From: a virus | IMG/VR virus record: IMGVR_UViG_3300046543_000277 | Location: 1 to 26,598 of that record | DNA: 26,598 nt | Direction: 5' to 3' (one strand) | Shown: positions 1-8,708 of the stretch, piece after piece | How the letters are laid out: each line of letters starts with the position of its first letter | How positions within the stretch are numbered: the stretch's first letter is position 1 | The notes under the pieces: generated by a model | Databases searched by the model: none | The model's input: only the letters and a program-made list of their open reading frames with translations | What the model was told of the DNA's origin: nothing | Position numbers and translations under genes: made by a program

Positions 1-78
1 CTCGGCTCGCAGTTGGAAGCAATGCAAGCGATGGACCCCGAAAAGCGCGGCCCCGGCCGCCCCCGCAAAGAGGCGTAA
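1..78 (+). CDS. 3' end of an unidentified virion-region gene (partial)
   Basis: An open frame enters from the left edge and stops with TAA at 76-78, giving the last 25 residues of a protein. The tail is charged and ends in GPGRPRKEA, which resembles an AT-hook (GRP core flanked by basic residues). The next gene starts 3 bases after the stop, so it belongs to the same late operon, between the capsid region and the tail adaptor. Too little is present to name it. A small structural or scaffolding-associated protein is one possibility, from position only. Confidence 0.6.
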   Translation, partial: LGSQLEAMQAMDPEKRGPGRPRKEA

Positions 79-81
79 GAC

Positions 82-1005
82 ATGGCAGCGACAATGTTGC
101 AGTTGATCCAGCAGGCTACCGGAGAATTGGGGCTTGCTGTTCCCTCATCGGTAGCGGGGAACACGGCACAGGATACGGTGCAACAACTGGCGCTGCTCAA
201 CGCGGTGGGCTATGACCTCCTGCGCGAACCCGCGTTCAACTGGCAGGCGCTGACGACCGAATACCGCTTTACGAGCCTGTGGACGATCCAGACGGGTAAC
301 GTGACGAATGGCTCGGCCATCATCACCAATATTCCGTCGACCGCGGCGATTGCGGCTGGTACGTACATGGTGACGGGCAGCGGCATCAATCAGGATACGT
401 ATGTCCAATCGGTCGACTCGCCTACGCAAGTGACAATGAGCCAGCCGGCCGCCGCAAGCGGAACAGCTGTATCGCTCACGTTCGCCAAGACGAAATACGC
501 TTTCCCCGCGGACTATCAGCGGATAGTCGACCGCACGCAATGGGACAAGTCGAAGCATTGGGAAATGCTCGGACCCGAGAGCCCGCAACAGTGGCAATGG
601 CTGAAATCCGGCTACATCGCGACCGGGCCCCGCATCCGGTGGCGCATCCTCGGCAACACGTTCCAGATTTGGCCTGGCGTCAGCACGAGCGAATACCTCG
701 GCTTTGAATACGTATCGAAGTACTGGGTGAGCGATGCTGGTGGCACGGCCAAGGGCAGCTTCACGGCTGATTCCGATACATGCCAGTTCGATGACCGTCT
801 GATGGTCGCGGGGCTCAAACTCAAGTATTGGGGCATTAAGGGATTCGAGACGCAACTACTGCAAGACGAATTCGACGCGATCCTTTCATCGGTCAAAGCC
901 GAAGAGCAGGGCGCACCGCTTCTGTCACTAGCGCCGCGGATCTCGAGTTACCTGCTCGGACCTGAGAACATCCCGGATAGCGGGTATGGAGTCGCGCAGC
1001 CGTGA
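82..1005 (+). CDS. Head-tail adaptor / tail accessory protein (gp4-like)
   Basis: This 307-residue protein lies where podoviruses encode the adaptor that binds the portal and starts the tail. The N-terminus (about 1-66) and the C-terminal half look like the mostly helical adaptor fold. The motif FPADYQRIVDRTQW (about 141-154) and the block near 230-275 are typical of phage adaptor-like proteins. Residues 72-134 are a Thr/Ser/Gly-rich beta segment (GNVTNGSAIITNI ... AASGTAVSLTF) of the kind found as a movable add-on module in many virion proteins. The ATG at 82 is preceded by AGAGG. The stop overlaps the next gene's GTG start. The role is inferred from order and style; the exact family is unconfirmed. 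Confidence 0.65.
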   Translation: MAATMLQLIQQATGELGLAVPSSVAGNTAQDTVQQLALLNAVGYDLLREPAFNWQALTTEYRFTSLWTIQTGNVTNGSAIITNIPSTAAIAAGTYMVTGSGINQDTYVQSVDSPTQVTMSQPAAASGTAVSLTFAKTKYAFPADYQRIVDRTQWDKSKHWEMLGPESPQQWQWLKSGYIATGPRIRWRILGNTFQIWPGVSTSEYLGFEYVSKYWVSDAGGTAKGSFTADSDTCQFDDRLMVAGLKLKYWGIKGFETQLLQDEFDAILSSVKAEEQGAPLLSLAPRISSYLLGPENIPDSGYGVAQP

Positions 1006-2801
1006 CGAACGTAACCGGTATCGCAGCGCAAGCGCAAAAGAAGCGCCGCCAGGCCCAAGGGCAGCGCGCGGCTACGGTCAACCTTCCTGCGCCGATCGGC
1101 GGCTGGAATGCGCGCGATTCGCTCGCGCAGATGCCGCCAGAAGATGCGGTCACGCTCACGAACTGGTTCCCGACGACATCCGATGTGATGGCGCGGCAGG
1201 GCTATACGAAGTGGGCGACTGGCCTTCCGGGTCAGGTCAACACGATCATGCCGTACAACTCGTCGACCGGCTCTAACAAGCTGTTCGCGGCCTCTGGCGC
1301 GGGTATCTACGATGTGAGCGGCGGCGGTGTTGTGGGCGCGCCTGTCCTGTCAGGCATGACTAGCGACAAATGGGCGTATACGAACTTTGCGACGCTCGCC
1401 GGCCCATTCCTCGGAATTGTGAACGGGCAAGACGGATATTACGTCTACAACGGCAGCACATGGCAATCGATCGTAAGCGGCACAGGTCAGACAATCACCT
1501 CGATTACGAACGCCACCACGACTGCCACGCTCACGACCGCGGCGCCGCATGGTCTGACGACTGGCAATACGGTATCGGTCAGCGGAGCAACGCCGGCAGC
1601 CTATAACGGAACGTTTGTAATCACGGTAACGGGTGCGAACACCTTTACCTATGTGATGGCGTCGAATCCTGGCGGAAATGCCACGGTGGTAGGCGCATAT
1701 ACGCTGTCGACCAATATCTCAGGCGTCAACCCGAACACTTTCTCGTTTATCACCCTCTTTGCAAGCCGCCTCTGGTTCATCCAGAAGAACAGCCTGAAAG
1801 CGTGGTATCTGCCTGTCGGTCAGTTCGGTGGCGTCGCTCAGTTCCTCGACCTCAGTCCGATATGCCGGCGCGGCGGATTCCTCGTGTCGATGGGCGTCCT
1901 GACGATGGACGGCGGCTACGGCGTACAGGATCAACTCTGCTTCGTGACTAGTGAAGGCGAAGTCGTCATCTATCAGGGAACCGACCCGTCGCAATCGTCC
2001 ACCTTTGCGCTAGTCGGTGTCTACCAGCTCGGCACGCCGATGGGCTTCCGCTCGTTCATGAAGTATGGCGGCGATCTGCTGTACATCGGCAAAGACGGCC
2101 TCGGCCCGATTTCGCAAATGCTGGCGTCGACTCGCGTTAATACGGCCGTCAACATCACCGGAAAGATTCAGGGCGCCATTTCTACGGCGACGAGTCTCTA
2201 TCCGAATAACTACGGCTGGTGTCTGGTGCTGTTTCCGCTTCAGAACATGATTATTCTGAACATCCCGGCCGGCGTCGACGTTCAGCAGCAGTACGTCATG
2301 AACACCATTACCGGCGCGTGGTGCAACTTCACCGGATGGGGCGCGAATCACTGGGAGCGCTTCAACGATCAGATTTACTTCGGCGCAAATGGTTATGTCG
2401 GACTCGCATGGAATGGCTTCAGCGACAACGGCGTTAACATCAATGCGCTGGCCCAGCAGGCGTTCAACGAGTTCGGCACGCCGCTACAGAAGCGCTTCAC
2501 GATGATGCGGCCGATTCTTTGGACGAACGGCGCGCCGGCGCTGGCGGCAGGCATCAACGTCGACTATGACCAGAATGTCCCGCAATCGACGCTGAACTAT
2601 CTGCCGCTCAGCTTCGGCGTATGGGATACGGCCATTTGGGATTCGGGCATGTGGGGCGGTGCGCTACAGATCGCGAAGGCATGGCAGGGCGTAACCGGCG
2701 TCGGGATGACCGGCTCGCCTACTCTGAAAGCCGCGGTAAATGGCACGGAGACGCACTGGGCCGCCTCTGACATCGTATTTGAGACGGGCTGGACGGTATG
2801 A
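1002..2801 (+). CDS. Tail hub / packaged-DNA stabilisation protein (gp10-like)
   Basis: This 599-residue protein begins with GTG inside the stop of the adaptor gene (GTGA). A basic leader (KKRRQAQGQR) is followed by the motif LPAPIGGWNARDSLAQMPPEDA (about 28-49) and by repeated W- and G-rich beta stretches expected of a propeller-like tail hub. Residues about 167-233 (APHGLTTGNTVSVSGAT ... NPGGNATVVG) form a separate small beta module that recurs in phage tail proteins. Position directly after the adaptor and before the ejection proteins supports a role in closing the portal and holding DNA, like P22 gp10. The assignment rests on context and general style rather than a diagnostic catalytic motif. 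Confidence 0.6.
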   Translation: MTNVTGIAAQAQKKRRQAQGQRAATVNLPAPIGGWNARDSLAQMPPEDAVTLTNWFPTTSDVMARQGYTKWATGLPGQVNTIMPYNSSTGSNKLFAASGAGIYDVSGGGVVGAPVLSGMTSDKWAYTNFATLAGPFLGIVNGQDGYYVYNGSTWQSIVSGTGQTITSITNATTTATLTTAAPHGLTTGNTVSVSGATPAAYNGTFVITVTGANTFTYVMASNPGGNATVVGAYTLSTNISGVNPNTFSFITLFASRLWFIQKNSLKAWYLPVGQFGGVAQFLDLSPICRRGGFLVSMGVLTMDGGYGVQDQLCFVTSEGEVVIYQGTDPSQSSTFALVGVYQLGTPMGFRSFMKYGGDLLYIGKDGLGPISQMLASTRVNTAVNITGKIQGAISTATSLYPNNYGWCLVLFPLQNMIILNIPAGVDVQQQYVMNTITGAWCNFTGWGANHWERFNDQIYFGANGYVGLAWNGFSDNGVNINALAQQAFNEFGTPLQKRFTMMRPILWTNGAPALAAGINVDYDQNVPQSTLNYLPLSFGVWDTAIWDSGMWGGALQIAKAWQGVTGVGMTGSPTLKAAVNGTETHWAASDIVFETGWTV

Positions 2802-3247
2802 AGCGGATTGTTTGGGATCAGCCGGAGCGCGTTATGCGCTTCGTTGCTGACCGCGTGGGCGAACGTGAATTCGAAGGCTATACAGCGATCGGGCTCGAGC
2901 GCGACGGCGAATTGATCGCGGGCGTTCTCTATGAGCAGCACACCGGCCCGAACGTAATGATGCACGTCGCCTCGGACGGCTCGCGCCACTGGATGACGCC
3001 GGCTTACATGGCTGCGTGCTTCCGCTACCCATTCCTTCAGCTTGACGTCAAACGCGTTACCGCGTTGGTGCGCTCTGACAACCTCGCGTCCATCAACTTT
3101 TGTTCCGCGCTCGGATTCAAGACGGAAGGCGCATTGAGAGAAGCCGCGACAGACGGCGCTGATCTGATCCTGTACGGGATGCTCAAACGGGAATGCAGGT
3201 ATCTAGACGGTAAATATTTCGACGCGCTGCATAAGGACAGAAAATGA
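2798..3247 (+). CDS. GNAT-family N-acetyltransferase
   Basis: This 149-residue protein starts with ATGA overlapping the previous stop. It shows the GNAT pattern: central strands (about 33-47, GELIAGVLYEQHTG), then RVTALVRSDNLASINFCSALGFKTEGALREA (about 85-115), the segment that in this family cradles acetyl-CoA and carries the N-x-A-S-x-x-F/L signature before the GF turn. Acetyltransferases of this shape are common between tail genes of podoviruses. The substrate is unknown; a virion protein or a host protein are both possible. A short basic tail (DALHKDRK) follows. The fold is fairly secure, the role is not. Confidence 0.75.
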   Translation: MKRIVWDQPERVMRFVADRVGEREFEGYTAIGLERDGELIAGVLYEQHTGPNVMMHVASDGSRHWMTPAYMAACFRYPFLQLDVKRVTALVRSDNLASINFCSALGFKTEGALREAATDGADLILYGMLKRECRYLDGKYFDALHKDRK

Positions 3248-4662
3248 ACGTGTTCAAACTCCTAAAATATCTGCTGGTGGACGCATTCACGTTCTACGGC
3301 GGAGGCGGCGGCAAGGGCGGCGGCTCGGCTCCGGAAGCTCCTGACCCGCAGAAAGTCGCAGCTGCTACGACTCAGACCAACACAGACACGGCTGCCTTTA
3401 ACAAGGCGCTGAACCTGAACAACTACTCCAACCCGTTCGGCTCGCAGCAAACGACGCAGACCGGCGTCGACCCGAAGACCGGCGCGCCGATCTACAACAC
3501 GAATATCAGCGCGAATTCCCAGCTTACCGGCGCGCTTAGCGGATTGCTCGGACAGGCGTCGAACAGTGGCGCGACGAACGCGAACGCGCAGAGCGGTCTG
3601 AATTCTCTGAACGGCCAGTACAACAACCTTGCCGGCCAATATGGCAGCCTGAATTCGGGCATCTCGTCGCTGAACCCGCAATACGATCAGCTTCGCAGCG
3701 GCCTGAGCTCGCTCGGGACGCAGTACGGCAACGTCTTCAACAATTACAACAACCTGTATAACTCGCTGGATCAGGGCGCAGCGAAGAACGCACAAGCGCA
3801 AGGTCAGGCCGCTGCATACAAGGCGCAGACGCAGTATCTCGATCCGCAGTTCTCGCAGCAGGGCGAATCGCTCTCCGCGCAACTGGCGAATCAAGGGCTG
3901 ACGCCGGGTTCAGAGGCGTACAACAACGCCATGACGAACTACAACAACACGAAGCAGCAAGCGTATAGCAACGCGCAGAATCAGTCGATTATGACAGGCT
4001 CGCAGCTCGGCGCTCAGAACCTTCAGAACCAGATTTCCGGCATCAACACGCAGGCCGGTTTGCTCGGGCAGCAAGGCCAGAACATCAATTCGCAGGCCAA
4101 TACCTACCAGCAGCAGGCCGGGATGCTCGGCAATCAGGCTGGGCTCTATGGCTTGCAATCGAGTAACTTGGGCGGGATGGGCTCGGCATTCGGCGCGCAG
4201 TCTGGACTGATGGGCCAGCTTGCATCGATGGGCAACATGCCTTATTCGCAACTTGGCAGCATTGCCAGCATGATCCCAGGATATTCGGGAACTGGTCAGG
4301 CAAGCGCCAATCCGGCCGATATCGCAGGGCTCTACAACAACCAGTACCAGTCGCAACTGGCGAACTACAACGCGCAGCAACAGAGCGCGAACAACACGCA
4401 GAGCGGCCTTATGGGTCTTGGGCAAGCGGGAATGATGGCTTTCGCTATGTCCGATCGTCGCGCTAAACGTGCAATCAAGCGCGTGGCAACGTGGGCGAAT
4501 GGCTTGGGCGTCTATACCTACCGTTATATGTGGGAACCGAAAGGCGTCCGGCATCTTGGCTTCATGGCCGACGAAGTACGGAAGATCGCGCCGTTTGCGG
4601 TGCTGCGTGGCACAGATGGCTTTGACCGTGTGAATTATCAACTGGCAGGGAGCGCGAAATGA
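3244..4662 (+). CDS. Gln/Asn-rich virion protein with C-terminal S74-type autoprocessing domain
   Basis: This 472-residue protein is coupled by ATGA to the acetyltransferase. Residues 1-25 hold a hydrophobic stretch and a Gly run. Residues about 45-400 are extremely rich in Gln, Asn, Ser, Gly and Tyr, with repeating SLN.QY and GLLGQQ units, and read as a long helical or disordered rod. The last 70 residues match the intramolecular chaperone / peptidase S74 domain: SDRRAK at 403-408 (predicted cleavage Ser403-Asp404, with Lys408 as the partner lysine by analogy to endosialidase), YTYRYMWEP and HLGFMADEV. Such domains usually end trimeric tail fibres or spikes; here the body is not fibre-like. 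It probably trimerises or assembles a virion or ejection component and is then released. Confidence 0.7.
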   Translation: MNVFKLLKYLLVDAFTFYGGGGGKGGGSAPEAPDPQKVAAATTQTNTDTAAFNKALNLNNYSNPFGSQQTTQTGVDPKTGAPIYNTNISANSQLTGALSGLLGQASNSGATNANAQSGLNSLNGQYNNLAGQYGSLNSGISSLNPQYDQLRSGLSSLGTQYGNVFNNYNNLYNSLDQGAAKNAQAQGQAAAYKAQTQYLDPQFSQQGESLSAQLANQGLTPGSEAYNNAMTNYNNTKQQAYSNAQNQSIMTGSQLGAQNLQNQISGINTQAGLLGQQGQNINSQANTYQQQAGMLGNQAGLYGLQSSNLGGMGSAFGAQSGLMGQLASMGNMPYSQLGSIASMIPGYSGTGQASANPADIAGLYNNQYQSQLANYNAQQQSANNTQSGLMGLGQAGMMAFAMSDRRAKRAIKRVATWANGLGVYTYRYMWEPKGVRHLGFMADEVRKIAPFAVLRGTDGFDRVNYQLAGSAK

Positions 4663-5018
4663 ACTGGGGAAACATGATTTTAGGTAGTTTGGGCGGCGGC
4701 GCTGCGGCTGGATTACTCGGCGGCGGCGCTGGCGAAACTGGGATGGATCTGTTTAAAAAGGCGATTATTCCCGGCGCTCTGATGGGCGGCTTAGCCGGAT
4801 CTAGCGGCGCATCCCCTATTACCAGCGGCGTTGCTGGCATGGGCATGGCAGGCCTGCTTCCCGGACTAATGAAGCAGCAGCAACAGCAGCCGGCGATGCA
4901 ACCGCCAGGCGGCGCACAATTTGCCATGCCGGCTGTTGGCGGGGGCGTCCAGTATGGCGCTGGCTCGCCTAGCTATCAGAACGCGCTTGCGCAAGCGCTC
5001 GCACAATATCAGGGGTAA
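4659..5018 (+). CDS. Small Gly-rich hydrophobic protein, putative virion/ejection component
   Basis: This 119-residue protein of unknown family is ATGA-coupled to the S74-domain gene. The first 70 residues are dominated by Gly, Ala, Leu and Met (MNWGNMILGSLGGGAAAGLLGG, trimmed here) and could form amphipathic or membrane-inserting helices. A QQQQQ run sits at about 72-76, followed by a Pro/Gly/Gln tail and a closing helix (NALAQALAQYQ). It lies between two genes that look like internal virion proteins. Together with its composition this suggests a DNA-ejection or membrane-penetration accessory, but no conserved domain can be named. Confidence 0.6.
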   Translation: MNWGNMILGSLGGGAAAGLLGGGAGETGMDLFKKAIIPGALMGGLAGSSGASPITSGVAGMGMAGLLPGLMKQQQQQPAMQPPGGAQFAMPAVGGGVQYGAGSPSYQNALAQALAQYQG

Positions 5019-5021
5019 AGC

Positions 5022-6881
5022 ATGGCCGGTGCTACTGGTGGAATGACGATTCTCCCGCAGTTTCAGGGAGACGCCTACACGCTTCAGAATAAGGCGGCGC
5101 TGGCACAGGCATTGATGCAGCAATCGTTCCAGCCGCAGAACACGCAAGCGGTCGGCTCGGGACAATACACGGTCGTTCCGAAATACAGCGGCTTGGGCGG
5201 CCTCGCGCAACTGGGTCAGGCGCTTGTGGCGGCTCGGATGCAGAACGACGTGGCGCAAGGCTATCAAGGGCTCGGCCAGAACCAATGGGCGGCGCTCACT
5301 GGCTCGCCTGCATCTGGTGGCATGGGCGGATCTGGCGCAGGCTCGAGTGCGTCAGGCAGCAGCCCGCAGGCGCTTGCGAGTGCGTTGGGCGGCGGTGGTT
5401 CGTCAGGCCAAGCCGCTCCGCAACAAGGCGGTTTGCTCTCGCCTGGCGGGCCGCTGAATCCGAACGGCATTCCGACTGCTGCCGCGGCGCAGATGTACCT
5501 GAGCGGCCCGGAAGGGCAAAAGGAACTGTTCAAGTCTGTTACGTCGGCATACGCTCCTACCACGGCGACGATGCAGGCCCGCCAAGGCAACATGGATTCG
5601 GTAGAAGCAAACCGTCGCCAGTTCGCCAAAGACAGTTATGTCGCGCCGATCACCGGCACCGGCATCATGCGCAATCCGTTCAATCCGTCGCAGCCTGTCG
5701 CATTCAACCCGGAAATCCCGGCCGGCGCGCAACCTCTCTTCGACGCATCAGGCAACGTCGCCAAGGTGCAGCCGATCCAAGGCGCGCAAGGTGTCATGCA
5801 GGGCAACGCCGCGGCGAGTGCAGCCGGTGGCGCCCAGTTCAAGCCGGTGCAGGTATACAACCCGCAGACGCAGCAAATGGAGTTCTCGAACGAGGCGCAA
5901 GTAACGAATCCGACCGCTCCCGCAGGGATTCGCAACAACAACCCCGGCGCCATGATGCCGGGTGGCAAGCTCGCACAATATCCCGATATGCAAACGGGAT
6001 TGGCCGCGCTGGATGGCAACCTCGCGAGCTATGCCAAGCAGGGCGTCAATACCGTTGCCGGCGTGATCTCGAAATGGGCGCCGCCGAACGAGAACGACAC
6101 GCAGGCGTATATCAAGGATGTCTCGCAACGCCTCGGAATTCCGCCGAATCAGAAAATCGACCTGACCAATCCGCTTCAACGCCAAGCTCTGTCGACGGCG
6201 ATTGCGTTGCACGAGAACGGCCCGTCTGGCGTATTCGGCGGCGGCGGTGCTCCGTCAGGTCGTGCTGCGGCGAGTGCTCCGATGGGCGCGCAGGCCAATG
6301 CGGAAGCGCTGGTTAAGGGGCAAGTCGACACGATGCAGAAGTCGTATCAGAACCTCCAAACGGTTCGCTCTGGTGCGCCGGCCGCGCTGCAAGATGTCGA
6401 CAATATGATGAAACTCGCGCAAGGCGCATCGCCCGCAACGATTGGCCCGGCCGGCGCAAAACTGGCCGGGCTCTTCAGCGCAAACGCAGCCGAGTATGAG
6501 AAATCGCGCGATAACCTTGTCACGAACTTGGGTTCGCAACTCGGCATCAACTCCGATGCTGCGCGTGATCTGGTCTATGGCTCGATTCCTTCCTATGGAG
6601 CACCAAAGCAAGCCGTTCAAAACGGGCTCGATACGCTCCGCGGGCAGATCCAGACGCGCCTCCTGAAGTCTGATTATCTGTCGGATGCCTACTCGGCTGG
6701 CGATGCAAAAGCGTACAACCAGCGCGAAAACCAGTTCGACCAGAAGATTACGCCGGCAATCGCGAATGTCGTATCTATGCCATCCGGGCCGGAACGAGCC
6801 GCGGCGCTTCAGGCAGTCGCTAAGAACCCGGCGATGCGCGCGCGTCTCGAATGGGCTGCACAGAATGGAATCCTGAAATGA
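5022..6881 (+). CDS. Virion-associated protein with P5/transglycosylase-like domain
   Basis: This 619-residue protein starts 3 bases after the previous stop. The N-terminal 270 residues are low-complexity Gln/Gly/Ser/Ala. Residues about 301-400 hold a recognisable lysozyme-like module: AGIRNNNPGAM, then MQTGLAALDGNLASY, KWAPPNENDTQAYI, LGIPPNQKIDL and ALSTAIALHENG. This series is typical of the structural P5-type muralytic domain found in many phage virions. The last 190 residues are helical and may form an oligomerisation or ejection segment (e.g. VDTMQKSYQNLQTVRSGAPAA). The likely job is local opening of peptidoglycan during DNA entry. The domain call is good; the exact chemistry is inferred from the family. 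Confidence 0.75.
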   Translation: MAGATGGMTILPQFQGDAYTLQNKAALAQALMQQSFQPQNTQAVGSGQYTVVPKYSGLGGLAQLGQALVAARMQNDVAQGYQGLGQNQWAALTGSPASGGMGGSGAGSSASGSSPQALASALGGGGSSGQAAPQQGGLLSPGGPLNPNGIPTAAAAQMYLSGPEGQKELFKSVTSAYAPTTATMQARQGNMDSVEANRRQFAKDSYVAPITGTGIMRNPFNPSQPVAFNPEIPAGAQPLFDASGNVAKVQPIQGAQGVMQGNAAASAAGGAQFKPVQVYNPQTQQMEFSNEAQVTNPTAPAGIRNNNPGAMMPGGKLAQYPDMQTGLAALDGNLASYAKQGVNTVAGVISKWAPPNENDTQAYIKDVSQRLGIPPNQKIDLTNPLQRQALSTAIALHENGPSGVFGGGGAPSGRAAASAPMGAQANAEALVKGQVDTMQKSYQNLQTVRSGAPAALQDVDNMMKLAQGASPATIGPAGAKLAGLFSANAAEYEKSRDNLVTNLGSQLGINSDAARDLVYGSIPSYGAPKQAVQNGLDTLRGQIQTRLLKSDYLSDAYSAGDAKAYNQRENQFDQKITPAIANVVSMPSGPERAAALQAVAKNPAMRARLEWAAQNGILK

Positions 6882-8584
6882 GCGCACTTGACGACATCAT
6901 TGCGCGCGACTCGGCGCCGCAGCAAGCATTGCCGCTCGATGCCATCATTGCGCGCGACTCGTCTGTCCAAGCGCAACCCGCAGCGCCAGCCCAAGCCCCG
7001 GCGCCGGGTCCGCAAGGCCAGCAGCCGGGTATGCTCGCATCGCTTGGCGCTGGCCTCGGGCATGGTTTCGGTAGCACGGTGCTCGGGGCTCAGGAACTGC
7101 TGGGCAAAGGGCTTAGTGCTGTCGGATCGGATCACGTTGGACCGTGGCTTGTGAACGATGCTCAGCAAGGCGTGAAGAATCTGGCGGCTCAGAATCAGCC
7201 TTACGCTTCAGCGAATCCGATCACGAATGCAGCCGGCAACATTGGTGGCAATATCGGGGCTACAGCGCCGCTGGCCGCTTTGGCTCCTGCTGCCGCAACG
7301 GCAAGCGCGCTGGGTCGCATCGGGACTGGCGCGGCGCTAGGTGGCGTAAGCGGTGCTATGGCGCCATCCGATCAGAACAGCCAGCAACCGTATTGGGACC
7401 AGAAGTTAAGTCAGACAGGTACGGGCGCGGCGTTCGGTGCTGGTGGCGCTGCTCTGGCAAACGCACTTGGCAAGGTGATTACAGGCGCGACCGGCACAGC
7501 ACAGCGGCAACTAGCGGATGCCGGCGTGACGATGACGCCAGGGCAGGCACTTGGCGGCGGATTTGCGCGCACTGAGGAAAAGCTGACAAGCGTTCCGATC
7601 CTCGGAGACATGATTAAGAACGCGCAGCAGCGTTCCGTCCAGAGCTTCAATAAGGCCGTCTATAACGACGTGCTCGCGCCGATTGGAAAGACCTATGACG
7701 GACCCGTAGGTCAGGACGCGGTGCAGGCCGTAAAGTCGCAGATCAGCAATGCCTATGACGGCGCGCTGTCTAATATGACATTCAAGGCGACCGATCCGCT
7801 CTTTCAGAAAGACATCTCGAATCTAACCGGGCTCGCACAGAATCTCCCGGCGCAACAGCAGCAGACGTTTATGAACGTCTTGAAGACTCAAGTCTTTGGA
7901 AAGCTCGGCCCGCAGGGAAACATGGACGGTCAGACGCTGAAGGGCGCACAGAGCGAACTGTCGCGCATTGCAAGCGGCTATTCCAGCGATGCGTCTTTCG
8001 ACCAGCGTCAATTGGGCGCTGCGATCGGTGAAGTCAAAAATGCGATCGATAGCTCGCTGACCCGATACAACGCGCCAACTGATGTGCAGAATCTTTCTGC
8101 AGCCAACGCGGCATATGCGAAGTTTGTTCGCCTGCGCGCCGCAGCCGGGTCGCAAGGGGCGATGAATAACGATGGCATATTCACGGCTGGTCAGCTTCAG
8201 AACGCCGTCCGCAGCGCGGATAAGTCGGTAGGGAAAGGAAACGTCGCCACGGGCAATGCGCTCATGCAGGATCTGTCGAGCGCCGGCCAACATGTGCTTG
8301 GCTCGAAATATCCCGATAGCGGAACTCCCGGCCGCGCAGCTTTGATGGGTCTTATAGGCGCGTTGGGCGGCGGCGGGGCAACGGCCGCAGGCTTTGGCGC
8401 TCCTGCATTGGCAGCAGGAGGCGCTGGCGTGCTTGCCGCGCTCCCATACACCGGTCTAGGCCAACGGGCGGCGCAAGCGGCTCTTATGGCTCGCCCAGCG
8501 TTTGCCCAGCCGGTAGGCCAGTTCGTTCAGAAAGGTGCGTCTCCCTTCGCGGCTGCGCTTGGCGCGGCTCTCGTGAACCACTGA
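6878..8584 (+). CDS. Large Ala/Gly-rich internal virion (DNA-ejection) protein
   Basis: I start this 568-residue protein at the ATG at 6878, which overlaps the previous stop (ATGA). An earlier ATG at 6851 in frame would overlap that gene by 31 bases. Residues 1-28 contain a tandem nine-residue motif (DDIIARDSA and LDAIIARDS). A Pro/Ala/Gln linker and several Gly/Ala-rich hydrophobic helices follow (about 55-180). A soluble helical middle (about 200-460) and a final hydrophobic Ala/Gly segment (about 480-560) complete it. Membrane-active segments at both ends, and its place as last gene before the tail-fibre cassette, fit an ejected internal protein. No enzyme motif is seen. Confidence 0.6.
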   Translation: MSALDDIIARDSAPQQALPLDAIIARDSSVQAQPAAPAQAPAPGPQGQQPGMLASLGAGLGHGFGSTVLGAQELLGKGLSAVGSDHVGPWLVNDAQQGVKNLAAQNQPYASANPITNAAGNIGGNIGATAPLAALAPAAATASALGRIGTGAALGGVSGAMAPSDQNSQQPYWDQKLSQTGTGAAFGAGGAALANALGKVITGATGTAQRQLADAGVTMTPGQALGGGFARTEEKLTSVPILGDMIKNAQQRSVQSFNKAVYNDVLAPIGKTYDGPVGQDAVQAVKSQISNAYDGALSNMTFKATDPLFQKDISNLTGLAQNLPAQQQQTFMNVLKTQVFGKLGPQGNMDGQTLKGAQSELSRIASGYSSDASFDQRQLGAAIGEVKNAIDSSLTRYNAPTDVQNLSAANAAYAKFVRLRAAAGSQGAMNNDGIFTAGQLQNAVRSADKSVGKGNVATGNALMQDLSSAGQHVLGSKYPDSGTPGRAALMGLIGALGGGGATAAGFGAPALAAGGAGVLAALPYTGLGQRAAQAALMARPAFAQPVGQFVQKGASPFAAALGAALVNH

Positions 8585-8665
8585 CTTGATCGCCGGGATT
8601 GCCCCGACGACTGCTGATGAAATAGCTAGTTGCCAAAACTGAGCGTTTGTCACTATCACTCCCTC

Positions 8666-8689
8666 AAGGGCCGCCAAGTGCGGCCTTTT
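8666..8689 (+). terminator. Intrinsic terminator after the virion-protein genes
   Basis: A 9-bp stem (AAGGGCCGC pairing with GCGGCCTTT, one G-U pair) encloses a CAAGT loop and is followed by a T-rich tract. It lies in the 124-base gap after the stop at 8584 and 20 bases before the tail-fibre start. The rest of the gap shows no convincing gene. It would end or attenuate transcription entering the tail-fibre gene unless late transcription is antiterminated. Confidence 0.75.
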
Positions 8690-8708
8690 AGCTTTTTAGG
8701 AGGCTACC

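Noticed and set aside
145-855. A 236-residue leftward open frame opposite the adaptor gene
   Set aside because: High-GC antisense shadow rich in Arg, Ala and Leu with no ribosome site and no motif; the plus-strand adaptor explains the sequence.
8456-8677. Leftward frame with a short hydrophobic start (NAQFWQLAISSAVVGAI) and a GAGGGA site before a GTG near 8653
   Set aside because: Most of it is antisense to the C-terminus of the large internal protein and it turns Arg-rich; a tiny leftward gene here cannot be excluded but is not supported enough to list.
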